From contig FQWG01000004.1 in assembly GCA_900129595.1 (NCBI GenBank), positions 124,001 to 188,000 of the forward strand: DNA of 64,000 nucleotides, written 5' to 3'. Positions 1 to 7,507 of this stretch are shown here, in pieces. The first letter of the stretch is position 1, and every line of letters starts with the position of its first letter. The notes beneath the pieces were generated by a model. It worked only from the letters and a program-made list of their open reading frames with translations. It ran no database searches and was not told the DNA's origin. The position numbers were made by a program, and so were the translations under genes. The stretch comes from Flavobacterium frigidimaris. GTDB taxonomy: Bacteria > Bacteroidota > Bacteroidia > Flavobacteriales > Flavobacteriaceae.

Positions 1-272
1 AAAAGTATTTCTATTGGGTGCTGAAGAAAATAAGAAGGTTCATAGAAAAAACAATGCCCTAATCTGGCTCCCAAAATGGTGCCTACAATTACATAAACCA
101 ATAAACTATCCAGATTATCTAATGAAAGATGTTCTTTTTGGTAAATTCTTCTTACGATATAATAACCCAATAAAAGTCCACAGGCAAAAAGAGCGCCATA
201 ATATTTTAATGGAAAACTATCTGTGATCATGAAAATAACAGGATCAACATTCCAATTTAAAATTCCATTCAT
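1..272 (-). CDS. lgt: Prolipoprotein diacylglyceryl transferase, N-terminal part (runs off the window)
   Basis: Reading the minus strand from the ATG at 270-272 gives an uninterrupted protein of about 90 residues that continues past the left edge. It starts MNGILNWNVDPVIF, has a hydrophobic segment (YYGALFACGLLLGYYIV) and then GARLGHCFFYEPSYF, which matches the GARLG region of Lgt. Lgt is an inner-membrane enzyme that moves diacylglycerol from phosphatidylglycerol to the lipobox cysteine of prelipoproteins, and this window encodes many predicted lipoproteins. Only the first third of the usual length is present because of the window edge; there is no sign of truncation in the genome. It lies downstream of serS in the same direction, separated by a strong inverted repeat, so it is probably transcribed separately. 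Confidence 0.85.
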   Translation of the reverse strand, partial: MNGILNWNVDPVIFMITDSFPLKYYGALFACGLLLGYYIVRRIYQKEHLSLDNLDSLLVYVIVGTILGARLGHCFFYEPSYFLQHPIEIL

Positions 273-312
273 CTTGCTTTATTTTTGCTTTAGTACTTAC
301 TATAAATTAAGA

Positions 313-345
313 AAACCTAACAGGTTTTAGAAGCCTGTTAGGTTT
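313..345. terminator. Perfect 12-bp inverted repeat, likely terminator of serS
   Basis: Arms at 313-324 (AAACCTAACAGG) and 334-345 (CCTGTTAGGTTT) are perfectly complementary around a 9-nt loop. It sits just after the serS stop and ahead of lgt. The same design (AAACC-ACAGG-TTT hairpin) recurs at 21999-22031, so it may belong to a dispersed hairpin family used as a terminator. Confidence 0.65.
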
Positions 346-364
346 AATCCTAAGTACTGTAAAA

Positions 365-1636
365 TTAATTTATAATATCAAATCCGCAGTAAGGTCGTAA
401 AACTTCTGGAATTACGATTCCTTCCGGAGTTTGGTAATTCTCTAATATTCCGGCCAAAACTCTTGGCAAAGCCAATGAACTTCCGTTTAATGTGTGCGCC
501 AATTGGTTTTTTCCGTCTTTGTCTTTGAAACGCAATTTCAAACGATTGGCCTGAAAAGTTTCGAAGTTAGAAACTGAACTGATCTCTAACCAACGATCCT
601 GCGCTGTAGAGAAAACTTCAAAATCATACGTCAAAGCCGATGTGAAACCCATATCGCCTCCGCATAAGCGTAAAACTCTGTATGGCAATTTCAATTCTTT
701 CAAAATATCTTTTACATGTTCTACCATTCCGTCCAATGCTGCATAAGAATTATCAGGATGTTCAACACGTACAATTTCTACTTTGTCAAATTGGTGCAAA
801 CGGTTTAATCCGCGCACGTGTGCTCCGTAAGAACCTGCTTCACGACGGAAACATGGCGTATATGCTGTATATAAAACCGGTAATTCAGTTTCAGCTAAAA
901 GAACATCGCGGAACAAATTCGTAACCGGAACCTCAGCAGTTGGAATCAAATATAAATCATCAATAGTTGAGTGATACATTTGCCCTTCTTTGTCCGGCAA
1001 TTGCCCGGTTCCGTAACCTGAAGCTTCGTTTACCAAATGCGGAACCTGAACTTCATTATATCCTGCAGCCGTATTTTTATCTAAAAAGTAATTGATTAAA
1101 GCACGTTGCAAACGAGCTCCTTTTCCTTTATAAACAGGAAAACCAGCACCGGCAATTTTTACACCCAATTCGAAATCTATGATATCGTATTTCTTTACCA
1201 ATTCCCAGTGCGGTTGAGCACCTTCGTGTAAAACCGGAATATCGCCTTCTTCAAAAACATTTAAGTTATCGTCCGGAGTTTTTCCTTCAGGAACAATATC
1301 AGCAGGAAGGTTTGGTAAAGTGTATAATAAATTAGTTAATTCAGTTGCCAAAGCTTCTGCTTTTTCGCCTAATTCTTTACTTTTTTCTTTTAATGAAACC
1401 GTTTTTTCTTTTAAGATTGCCGCTTTAGACTTCTCTCCCGCTTTCATTAATTCTCCAATATCTTTGGACAATTTATTAGATTCAGATAAAGTGTTGTCTA
1501 ATTCTACTTGTGTTGCGCGACGGTTTTCGTCTAGTTGCACCACTTCTTCAACAACGCTTTTAGCATCGATATTTCGTTTTGCTAAAGCCTTGATTACTTT
1601 CTCCTGATTCTCTCTAATAAATGCGATCTGTAACAT
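365..1636 (-). CDS. serS: Seryl-tRNA synthetase
   Basis: Cytosolic class II aminoacyl-tRNA synthetase that charges tRNA-Ser (and tRNA-Sec where present) with serine. The 423-residue length is normal. Residues 30-100 are a Lys/Glu/Leu-rich coiled-coil arm that contacts the long variable arm of the tRNA. The TAEVP serine-binding loop is at 233-237, motif 2 (FRREAGSYG) at 263-271 and motif 3 (GSSLALPRVLAGILENYQ) near residue 385. The ATG at 1634-1636 gives the canonical MLQIAFIRENQE start. A TAAATTTG -7 element lies 42 bp upstream, so it probably has its own promoter. Confidence 0.97.
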   Translation of the reverse strand: MLQIAFIRENQEKVIKALAKRNIDAKSVVEEVVQLDENRRATQVELDNTLSESNKLSKDIGELMKAGEKSKAAILKEKTVSLKEKSKELGEKAEALATELTNLLYTLPNLPADIVPEGKTPDDNLNVFEEGDIPVLHEGAQPHWELVKKYDIIDFELGVKIAGAGFPVYKGKGARLQRALINYFLDKNTAAGYNEVQVPHLVNEASGYGTGQLPDKEGQMYHSTIDDLYLIPTAEVPVTNLFRDVLLAETELPVLYTAYTPCFRREAGSYGAHVRGLNRLHQFDKVEIVRVEHPDNSYAALDGMVEHVKDILKELKLPYRVLRLCGGDMGFTSALTYDFEVFSTAQDRWLEISSVSNFETFQANRLKLRFKDKDGKNQLAHTLNGSSLALPRVLAGILENYQTPEGIVIPEVLRPYCGFDIIN

Positions 1637-1677
1637 AGCTTGATTTTTATAACTATTGTATTTTTTTATAACGGAAG

Positions 1678-1685
1678 CAAATTTA
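1678..1685 (-). promoter_or_regulatory. Candidate -7 element for serS
   Basis: TAAATTTG on the minus strand matches the Bacteroidota sigma-ABfr -7 consensus TAnnTTTG and lies 42 bp before the serS ATG. A TTTG about 24 nt further upstream could serve as the -33 element, although that spacing is slightly long. Confidence 0.5.
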
Positions 1686-1794
1686 AGGAAATGTTTTATA
1701 AGATCACGACAAAGTTGATTCTAAAGTTATTTCGGGGGTTATTACGAAGAGAGGTTCCGCAGAGATGCACGAAGATTTTATTATTTTTTTATGA

Positions 1795-1904
1795 ATGGAT
1801 TAAAATCCATCCCTACAATATATAACGAGCCGAAGGCTCTCTTGCCGAAGTTCGGGAGAAACGTTTTATTTTGTAGCAACGTCCCGAGCCCGAAACGTCG
1901 GGAC
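1795..1904. repeat. REP-like palindromic element, apparently a decayed copy of the 35-kb RAYT repeat
   Basis: The element begins with a perfect palindrome (ATGGATTAAAATCCAT, 1795-1810), followed by CCCTACAATAT (1811-1821), then GAGCC-gaa-GGCTC (1827-1839), CCGAAGTTCGG (1845-1855), a degenerate closing arm (ATTTTGTAG, 1868-1876) and a GTCCCGA/TCGGGAC pair (1881-1887, 1898-1904). The order of outer arm, two inner hairpins and closing arm is the same as in the repeats next to the transposase at 34606-35067. It fills part of the 403-bp gap between serS and the next gene; nothing coding was seen in this gap. Confidence 0.6.
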
Positions 1905-1948
1905 TGGACTAATCCGTTCAAAACAGTATTTTTTTTTAAAAATATTCC

Positions 1949-1992
1949 TTCGCGAAACTCTGTGAAAAACTTTGTGAATCTCTGCGAAACTC
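1949..1992. repeat. Degenerate array with 10-12-nt spacing
   Basis: Successive units CTCTGTGAAAAA, CTTTGTGAAT and CTCTGCGAAA follow one another. The antisense-type units (CAGAGATGCACGAAG) lie at about 1760-1774, on the other side of the REP-like element, so the array is split around it. The same unit type occurs at 11450-11655. Confidence 0.5.
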
Positions 1993-2039
1993 TCCATCTT
2001 CGAAAATAAAAAATAAGTAAATTGCAATTAAAAATTACA

Positions 2040-2651
2040 ATGATGCATATTGACCATTTTATAGAAAATTTCTCTGCAACTTTTAACAATCTTCCTCAAT
2101 CCGAACCTTGGAATATTACGAATGACCTTAAAACTATAATCGAAAAAATGATTTTGAATCTGGGTGATGATTATACCATTCAGGATAATATTGCCATTCA
2201 CAAATCAGCCACTATCGAAAATAATGTAACCATAAAAAGCCCTGCAATTATTGGTAAAAACTGCTACATTGGCGCAAACGCTTATTTTAGGGAAGGTGTT
2301 TATTTAGACCACTCAGTAAAAATTGGTCCGGGTTGCGAAATCAAAAACAGCATTATTTGCTCTAATACCGCAATTGCCCATTTTAATTATATCGGAAACA
2401 GCATCATCGGAAGAAACATCAATTTTGAAGCAGGTTCGATTGCTGCAAATCATTATAACGAAAGAGCCAATAAAAAAATCTCCGTTCTTTATAATTCCGA
2501 GATTATCGAAACAAATTCAGATAAATTTGGTTCTTTGGTGGGAGATAATTCCCGAATTGGAGCAAATGCCGTTTTATCCCCAGGAACTATATTAACTAAA
2601 AACTCGATCGTAAAAAGATTAGAATTAATTGAGCAAGTGATTCCGGAATAA
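2040..2651 (+). CDS. Left-handed beta-helix (hexapeptide-repeat) protein, possible sugar-nucleotide acyltransferase-like
   Basis: 203 residues from the ATG at 2040; a TTG at 2022 would add six residues and looks less likely. From about residue 55 onward the protein shows imperfect hexapeptide repeats (IENNVTIKSPAIIGKNCYIG, then IKNSIICSNTAIAHFNYIGNSIIG) typical of the left-handed parallel beta-helix of GlmU and related acyl- or nucleotidyltransferases. There is no N-terminal nucleotidyltransferase domain, so it resembles a stand-alone GlmU C-terminal half. The asparagine-rich turn HYNERAN may line the active site. The substrate cannot be told from sequence. It stands alone between repeat-rich spacers. 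Confidence 0.75.
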   Translation: MMHIDHFIENFSATFNNLPQSEPWNITNDLKTIIEKMILNLGDDYTIQDNIAIHKSATIENNVTIKSPAIIGKNCYIGANAYFREGVYLDHSVKIGPGCEIKNSIICSNTAIAHFNYIGNSIIGRNINFEAGSIAANHYNERANKKISVLYNSEIIETNSDKFGSLVGDNSRIGANAVLSPGTILTKNSIVKRLELIEQVIPE

Positions 2652-2731
2652 GGTGATTCCACAAAGATGCACTAAGGTCACACAGAGATACTCAAAGATT
2701 TTAATCACAATAATTCTTTATTCTATTCTCT

Positions 2732-4141
2732 TTACTCTCTAATCACCTTAAACGTTTCTACTGCATCTTCAAGAGTGACTTTCAGGATATAAAATCCGGC
2801 ATCTAAGGCAATAACGTTTATGGTTCCGTCTGTGGTTTTACCTTTTAAAACGCTTTTGGATTCAAAATCAAAAAACTCAAAATCGAAGTTGCTTGTTTTT
2901 AAATTTTCAATAGAGACTACCGTTGTCGCCGGATTTGGGTAAACGAAAGGTTTTTTGTACTCTGTAACTTCGGGCTGAGTATTATTGCAGGCACTTTCTA
3001 ATAACGATGGCAAATCTGCTTCGTCATACGCCAAGGTATAATGAAGCTCGTCTGCTCTTTGGAACAACTCACAGGCTTTTTTGTATTTATGCTGATCGAG
3101 ATAAATAATTCCCAGGTTTTTCATCGCATACGAATTGTTTTTATCCATTTCTAAAGCCTCTTTCAAATCAGCAATTCCTTTATCTGATTCGCCCAGCTTG
3201 TGATAAATTAAACCCCTTGTCGTTCTTAAATCCCGTCCGCCATAAGCAGCAGTTCGCTCTATAATTGCTTTTTCAGATTTAAAAGCTTCCGTGACGTTTT
3301 CCATTGCTTTTTGATACTCGCCTAAATCACTGTATAATCTTGCGAGCGCCCATCTTGCATGTGCATGATTGGGCTTTTTGGCGATGATTTTTTCTAAATA
3401 AAAACGTGCCAGATCATTTGATTTTCGCTGTTGCAGTAAAGACGCAAAATTGTATAAAATGCGCAAATCATCCGGAGCATTTTTTATGGCTTTATGGTAA
3501 TAATTAAAAGCAAAACTTTCCATTTCCAGTGACGCATAAATACTTGCTAACCGGTCGTAGAGTTTGCTCCTGAATTCATTTTTCTTTTTCTCCAGAGAAT
3601 CAGACAGAACGATATCCTTATTTTTAGGATCTCTGTCAACTGAATATTCTACTTTTTTTAAATCTTCAAGTGCCAAAGTGGTGTTGCCAAGACTAATACG
3701 TAAAACACCTCGATTGTATAAATCATTAACTTTAGTTGGATTGTAATTGGTTTTGACATTGATTTCGGTCAATAATTTAAGTGCTTTTTTGACGGTTTCT
3801 TCCCTGTCTTTATTAAAAGGCAGTTTATGATCTGTTCTGCTGACTAATTTTCCGTGAGAAAAATTCCAGGTCACCAGTTTCTCTCCTTGTTTGTTGTACT
3901 GAAAAGCATTTGAATCCTTAAGGCCTTTATCATCATAATAAAAAATCTCGTTGAGTTTTCCGTTAGAATAATATGTTTTCGTGCTGTCCGGTTTTTTATC
4001 CGGTCCATACCAAATCTCTATAGAAACCACATGATCATCATAAAAATAACGGGAGACATTATCAGACGCACTATTACTTTTTACCTGAGCAGATAAAAAG
4101 AGAGGCAAAAACAATAAGGCAAACACGATTTTTTTATTCAT
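2732..4141 (-). CDS. TPR protein with T9SS type A sorting domain
   Basis: A signal peptide (MNKKIVFALLFLPLFLSAQ) is followed by a MORN/toxin-like segment (YYSNGKLNEIFYYDDKG, about residues 63-80) and then several tetratricopeptide repeats from about residue 110 to 380 (for example AFNYYHKAIKNAPDDLRILY). The last 70 residues begin YPNPATTVVSIENL and end in FYILKVTLEDAVETFKVIRE, a typical Por secretion C-terminal sorting domain. The protein is therefore predicted to cross the outer membrane through T9SS and to be displayed or released. It may act as a protein-protein interaction scaffold; its partner is unknown. It follows the patatin-like gene in the same direction with a 54-bp gap that holds a TAATTTTG -7 match at 4191-4198. 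Confidence 0.85.
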   Translation of the reverse strand: MNKKIVFALLFLPLFLSAQVKSNSASDNVSRYFYDDHVVSIEIWYGPDKKPDSTKTYYSNGKLNEIFYYDDKGLKDSNAFQYNKQGEKLVTWNFSHGKLVSRTDHKLPFNKDREETVKKALKLLTEINVKTNYNPTKVNDLYNRGVLRISLGNTTLALEDLKKVEYSVDRDPKNKDIVLSDSLEKKKNEFRSKLYDRLASIYASLEMESFAFNYYHKAIKNAPDDLRILYNFASLLQQRKSNDLARFYLEKIIAKKPNHAHARWALARLYSDLGEYQKAMENVTEAFKSEKAIIERTAAYGGRDLRTTRGLIYHKLGESDKGIADLKEALEMDKNNSYAMKNLGIIYLDQHKYKKACELFQRADELHYTLAYDEADLPSLLESACNNTQPEVTEYKKPFVYPNPATTVVSIENLKTSNFDFEFFDFESKSVLKGKTTDGTINVIALDAGFYILKVTLEDAVETFKVIRE

Positions 4142-4195
4142 TATAATGTTCTGTCAAAAGTGTAGGATGAACCAGGAAATCAAATTTCGGCAAAA

Positions 4196-5740
4196 TTACT
4201 TATGTTCTACCAATAATTCTTTCAATTCATTGGTTTTTAAATAAGCTGCAAAACGTCCGGAAAGCAACAAGATTTCTCTTTCTTCCGGTGTAATCCTCAG
4301 TTTGGTTTCAACATGCGAGGCATATTCATATAACAGCAAAACTTGTCGGGCAGACAAATCTTTAAATTTTTCTTTACTTAAAGTGGCAACGATTATTTCG
4401 CCATCTTTATCTTTTTTAAACGAATCTTCTCCAAATTTAGCGATTAAACCTTGCTTAAAAGTAGCAAACAATTTTACCCAACTACTCGATTCGTCATTTG
4501 TGTTTTTCAACTCAAAAACTAAATCTTCATAAGCATAATCTTTTTCCATCTTCATCAAATAATCCTTAATAGTGGTAAAACCAATAATCTGATAATTGGT
4601 AATAGGTATTTTATAACGCTCAAAAGTATTCTCGACATCTTTATCAAAAGTCATGTAGCGGGTTTGAACGGTGTATAAAGAAGCCGTTTCAAACAACGAA
4701 ATCAGCCTGATTTTGGCATCATTGATATAAGGTTCTTTTTTTCCTTGTCCGAGACAATCAATAAAAAGTGCTTTTTTATTTTTGTCATTTACCCTTGTAT
4801 CATTATGAAGCAGTTCGACTAGAGTTTTATATCCCATATTATCAGACGCGCCGCCATCGACAATACACAGAATTTTATCCTGATTTTTGACTCCAAATTT
4901 TACTTTTGGCAAAACGCCCGGAAAAGCAGAACTCGCCGTGATCGCATACGTAACGGGAAAATTATAACCATCATTGACTTTATTTTCGTTTAAAGCAATG
5001 GCGGCTTTATTGGGCGCAAGAGACGAGTTCAGGTTTAAACCCCGAATAATATGTGGCATAAACGGAATGCGTTCTCCGTTATTAAAAGCAGTTCCGTTCG
5101 CCACAAACATGGGTAAAGACGGAATTGACTTGCTGTCTTTGGGAATAAAAAAATCCGACAATAACATTTGGGTTCCAAATTTATTGACATTGTCAGGATT
5201 TGTGCCGTCGTATTGTAAAATATCCGAATCGATTCGCTGCGTCATGGATATTTTATCGCCTTTTTCGTTTCGGCTGTTGTTCAGTAAAGACAGAATATTA
5301 GCCGATTTATCTACGTAATCTTTATAAGCATCGGCTTTAGAAAAATAAAATTCGTTGAAGGAACAATTGTCATAAAACAATTTGTTCTTGAGAATCGTCA
5401 GATAATATCCTGCCGAAAAACAGCCTCCGGAAACGGTAGAAAAGTAGTCGATCTCGTTCAGGAAATTACGTTGAGAATTGCCTTCCTGAATTTCTTCTAA
5501 TCCCAAAAGTACGCCCATACTAAAAAACTGCGCACGGGAACCTCCGCCCGAAATCCCGATTCCCAAAGCAATATTAGGATTCTGAAATTTTCGATCCCGC
5601 TCCTGAACTGATTTATAATCGCTTAACGAAACCGAAGGAATTGAACTGTAATTGATTTCTGAAAAAAGATTGATTTTGTTTTGAGAAAACCCTATTTGAA
5701 GAAAAAGAAAAAGCAATATCAGGCTGTATTTACATCTCAT
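4196..5740 (-). CDS. Patatin-like phospholipase, exported
   Basis: A signal peptide (MRCKYSLILLFLFLQIGFSQ) precedes a patatin fold. The oxyanion-hole loop GIGISGGGSRA is at residues 60-70, the predicted nucleophile is Ser104 in STVSGGC, and the catalytic Asp is near residue 294 in DGGASDNMG. Patatins hydrolyse acyl esters of membrane lipids with a Ser-Asp dyad. The nucleophile elbow reads T-V-S-G-G instead of the usual G-x-S-x-G, a variant I recall in some bacterial patatin relatives. At 514 residues it carries a long C-terminal helical extension of unknown role. It has its own -7 element and is followed by the T9SS protein gene. Likely location is periplasm or outer membrane. Confidence 0.85.
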   Translation of the reverse strand: MRCKYSLILLFLFLQIGFSQNKINLFSEINYSSIPSVSLSDYKSVQERDRKFQNPNIALGIGISGGGSRAQFFSMGVLLGLEEIQEGNSQRNFLNEIDYFSTVSGGCFSAGYYLTILKNKLFYDNCSFNEFYFSKADAYKDYVDKSANILSLLNNSRNEKGDKISMTQRIDSDILQYDGTNPDNVNKFGTQMLLSDFFIPKDSKSIPSLPMFVANGTAFNNGERIPFMPHIIRGLNLNSSLAPNKAAIALNENKVNDGYNFPVTYAITASSAFPGVLPKVKFGVKNQDKILCIVDGGASDNMGYKTLVELLHNDTRVNDKNKKALFIDCLGQGKKEPYINDAKIRLISLFETASLYTVQTRYMTFDKDVENTFERYKIPITNYQIIGFTTIKDYLMKMEKDYAYEDLVFELKNTNDESSSWVKLFATFKQGLIAKFGEDSFKKDKDGEIIVATLSKEKFKDLSARQVLLLYEYASHVETKLRITPEEREILLLSGRFAAYLKTNELKELLVEHK

Positions 5741-5774
5741 TTTTAACTTTTTTAAATCGCTAAATCATTAAAAG

Positions 5775-5782
5775 CAAATTTA
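5775..5782 (-). promoter_or_regulatory. Candidate -7 element for the patatin-like gene
   Basis: TAAATTTG on the minus strand, 35 bp upstream of the ATG at 5740, is a full match to TAnnTTTG. No clear -33 TTG was found. Confidence 0.45.
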
Positions 5783-5846
5783 CAAGAAACTAAACGAAGT
5801 TAAATGTCCAATATTGAAATCTTTAACATTCAAAAAACAAAATTCT

Positions 5847-6224
5847 CTAATTTACAGTAATACTTCTTGTTGGCGACGATGTACAAGATGCACCTCCTTT
5901 TTGAACGGTAATATCTGCTCTTACTGTATAATTACCCGCGGCGCTATAAATATGCGAAATAGAAACTGTAGTTCCCGTTGCCGTAACTGTCTCTGCAGGT
6001 GTACCATCACCAAAATTCCATTTTACAGATTGTAAAGTGTTTGTTCCGGAATATTCAACTGCAAAATCGACTTTTTTAGGGTTTGTGGGATCTGTAGTAT
6101 TCTTTACTTTCTCGAATAAAGACTCTCCAACACAATCTACTCCTTTTTCTATATCAGATTTACTGCAGGAAATACTTAAAAAAAATAATGCGGCAATCAT
6201 CAAAATTGGGGATTTGCTTTTCAT
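5847..6224 (-). CDS. Small PKD-domain lipoprotein
   Basis: 125 residues. The N-terminus MKSKSPILMIAALFFLSISC ends in a lipobox cysteine (residue 20), so it is a predicted SPII lipoprotein. The rest is a single PKD (Ig-like) domain with the hallmark WNFGDG (about residues 69-74) and the closing strand HIYSAAGNYTVRADI. PKD domains are extracellular adhesion or spacer modules; here there is no catalytic domain, so the protein is probably a surface binding or structural component. It has a -7 element 43 bp upstream and stands as a single gene. Confidence 0.85.
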   Translation of the reverse strand: MKSKSPILMIAALFFLSISCSKSDIEKGVDCVGESLFEKVKNTTDPTNPKKVDFAVEYSGTNTLQSVKWNFGDGTPAETVTATGTTVSISHIYSAAGNYTVRADITVQKGGASCTSSPTRSITVN

Positions 6225-6266
6225 AATAGTACTTTTTTAGTGGTTTGTTTTAGAATGTTATTTCCA

Positions 6267-6274
6267 CAAATATA
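6267..6274 (-). promoter_or_regulatory. Candidate -7 element for the PKD lipoprotein
   Basis: TATATTTG on the minus strand, a full TAnnTTTG match, 43 bp before the ATG at 6224. No convincing -33 was found. Confidence 0.45.
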
Positions 6275-6354
6275 ATCAATATTCGAGATTATTTTTTTGA
6301 TAATTATCATCAAAAAGCATTATTCTATTAGAATTTAAAGAAATTTTAATAACT

Positions 6355-6413
6355 CGCGCAAAGACACAAAGTCGCCAAGAAAATAAAACTTTGGGCCTTT
6401 GCGTCTTTACGCG
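6355..6413. repeat. Octamer-periodic inverted repeat (three units per arm)
   Basis: Left arm 6355-6379 reads as units GCAAAGAC, ACAAAGTC, GCCAAGAA. Right arm 6389-6413 reads as the reverse-strand type CTTTGGGC, CTTTGCGT, CTTTACGC. Both arms keep an 8-nt period and are roughly complementary around a 9-nt A-rich loop. It lies between the convergent-facing spacer of the DMP19-like gene end and the PKD lipoprotein start. Confidence 0.6.
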
Positions 6414-6466
6414 AAATTTTATAGCCATTCAAACAAAAATTTTGTGAATCTCTGTGGTAAAAAAAC

Positions 6467-7009
6467 TTACGCCCTCTTAATTTCATGCCCAACAAATTCC
6501 TCTAAAGTTGCAAACATATCGTCTACAGAAAGTACTTCGAAATCAGGATGGTTCTTCAGGAAATCAGCATTGAGCGTAATCAGGTTTTCTTCAAGTTCAA
6601 AGAAAGTATCGTTATTCAAAGAATCACGAACCGGATTTACACCTTCCAGTTTTCCACTTACGAATTTATTCAGCTTTACGCTGCTCATTAGTTTTACTTT
6701 TTTGCTTTGTTGCTGAAATAATTCCAGGTGTTTTTCGGCGCCAATCAATGCCAGACCTTCTTCGATAAGTTCGTTCAGTTCCTTATTCCAACCTGATTTG
6801 TAGACAAACTGAGAAAAATTCCCTTCAGCATATTGCGAGTAATAATAATCGAGATAATAACTCATCAAGGCATCTTCGTGAATAAATTCGTCATCGACAC
6901 CTTCTTCACGCATTAGATTGATTACCGAAATATTTGAGTGAATCACATCCTGAAGATTTTCACTATTCATTGCCGTTTCAGAAACTAATATTCTACCGAA
7001 TTCCTCCAT
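6467..7009 (-). CDS. DMP19/DUF4375-like protein
   Basis: 180 residues, no signal peptide. The segment DALMSYYLDYYYSQYAEGNFSQFVYKSGW (about residues 46-74) resembles the tyrosine/aromatic-rich core of DMP19/DUF4375 proteins, a family named after a putative DNA-mimic protein of Neisseria. The rest is acidic and helical (NDTFFELEENLITLNADFLKNHPDFE). A DNA-mimic role is only known for one member of that broad family and should not be assumed here. It is a single gene flanked by an octamer-repeat element downstream. Confidence 0.55.
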   Translation of the reverse strand: MEEFGRILVSETAMNSENLQDVIHSNISVINLMREEGVDDEFIHEDALMSYYLDYYYSQYAEGNFSQFVYKSGWNKELNELIEEGLALIGAEKHLELFQQQSKKVKLMSSVKLNKFVSGKLEGVNPVRDSLNNDTFFELEENLITLNADFLKNHPDFEVLSVDDMFATLEEFVGHEIKRA

Positions 7010-7077
7010 TTTGATTTTTTTAAAGATTGATTTGCAAATTTCAGTTAAATTAAAACAGAAAAGAAATACAATCTGAT

Positions 7078-7248
7078 TTATATGACATCAGATTCATCAG
7101 TATTCTTTTTTTCGTTCATTTTTGCTACCAAAGCTTTCAAGCGTAAAGCATGTGCTTTTTTCTCTTCTTGAATTTTGGCTTTTTTCTTATTGAGTAATTT
7201 GGTATGCAAAGCCTTGTTTTTGGTATTTTTTTCGGGTCCTTTTGCCAT
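7078..7248 (-). CDS. 56-residue lysine-rich basic protein
   Basis: From the ATG at 7246-7248 the minus strand encodes 56 residues, beginning MAKGPEKNTKNKALHTKLLN and ending NTDESDVI, with 17 lysines. The basic helix (KKKAKIQEEKKAHALRLKAL) and acidic tail make it look like a small nucleic-acid- or ribosome-associated protein, but I do not recognise a family. The clean start, the length of the open frame and the codon use support a real gene. It is divergent from the MBL-fold gene with the structured-RNA candidate in between. Confidence 0.65.
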   Translation of the reverse strand: MAKGPEKNTKNKALHTKLLNKKKAKIQEEKKAHALRLKALVAKMNEKKNTDESDVI

Positions 7249-7308
7249 GGTTTGCTGTTCTTTGGTTTGCGTTTACAAAGATAGGAAATTGAATGAGAAT
7301 TATTATTT

Positions 7309-7396
7309 GGGCGTTTCCGCAGCAGCAGACCGGGCTTTCGGCTCAATCTTTTGCATCGCTTCGCTTGCAAAAGGATACCGCCTCTATCCCTAACGC
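7309..7396 (+). ncRNA. Candidate structured RNA or structured intergenic element
   Basis: An outer helix can form between GGCGTT (from 7310) and AACGC (7392-7396). Inside is a perfect 7-bp hairpin, TTTTGCA (7349-7355) with TGCAAAA (7366-7372). Flanking it are GGGCTTTCGGCTCAATC and GGATACCGCCTCTATCCC, which look like the conserved parts. GC content is far above the surrounding spacer. From memory, sequences with the frame GGGCTTTC... hairpin ...CTATCCCTAACGC recur in intergenic DNA of many Bacteroidota genomes; I cannot confirm which Rfam family (Flavo-1 is one candidate) this is. It lies about 110 bp upstream of the MBL-fold gene on the same strand. Confidence 0.5.
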
Positions 7397-7507
7397 GATT
7401 TTGTTTTCAAAAGAAGATTTTGTTTTGTGAGATTATTTTGAAGTAAAAAAGATTATTTTAGCAAAAAGAAGAAAAAATAACATTGCCAACACTATACAAA
7501 ATCCACC

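Noticed and set aside
14..226. A 70-residue open frame on the plus strand at the left edge
   Set aside because: The minus strand here encodes a clear Lgt N-terminus; the plus-strand frame is its antisense shadow.
1791..2009. A 72-residue plus-strand frame between serS and the beta-helix gene
   Set aside because: It runs through palindromic and periodic repeats; the open frame is explained by the repeats.
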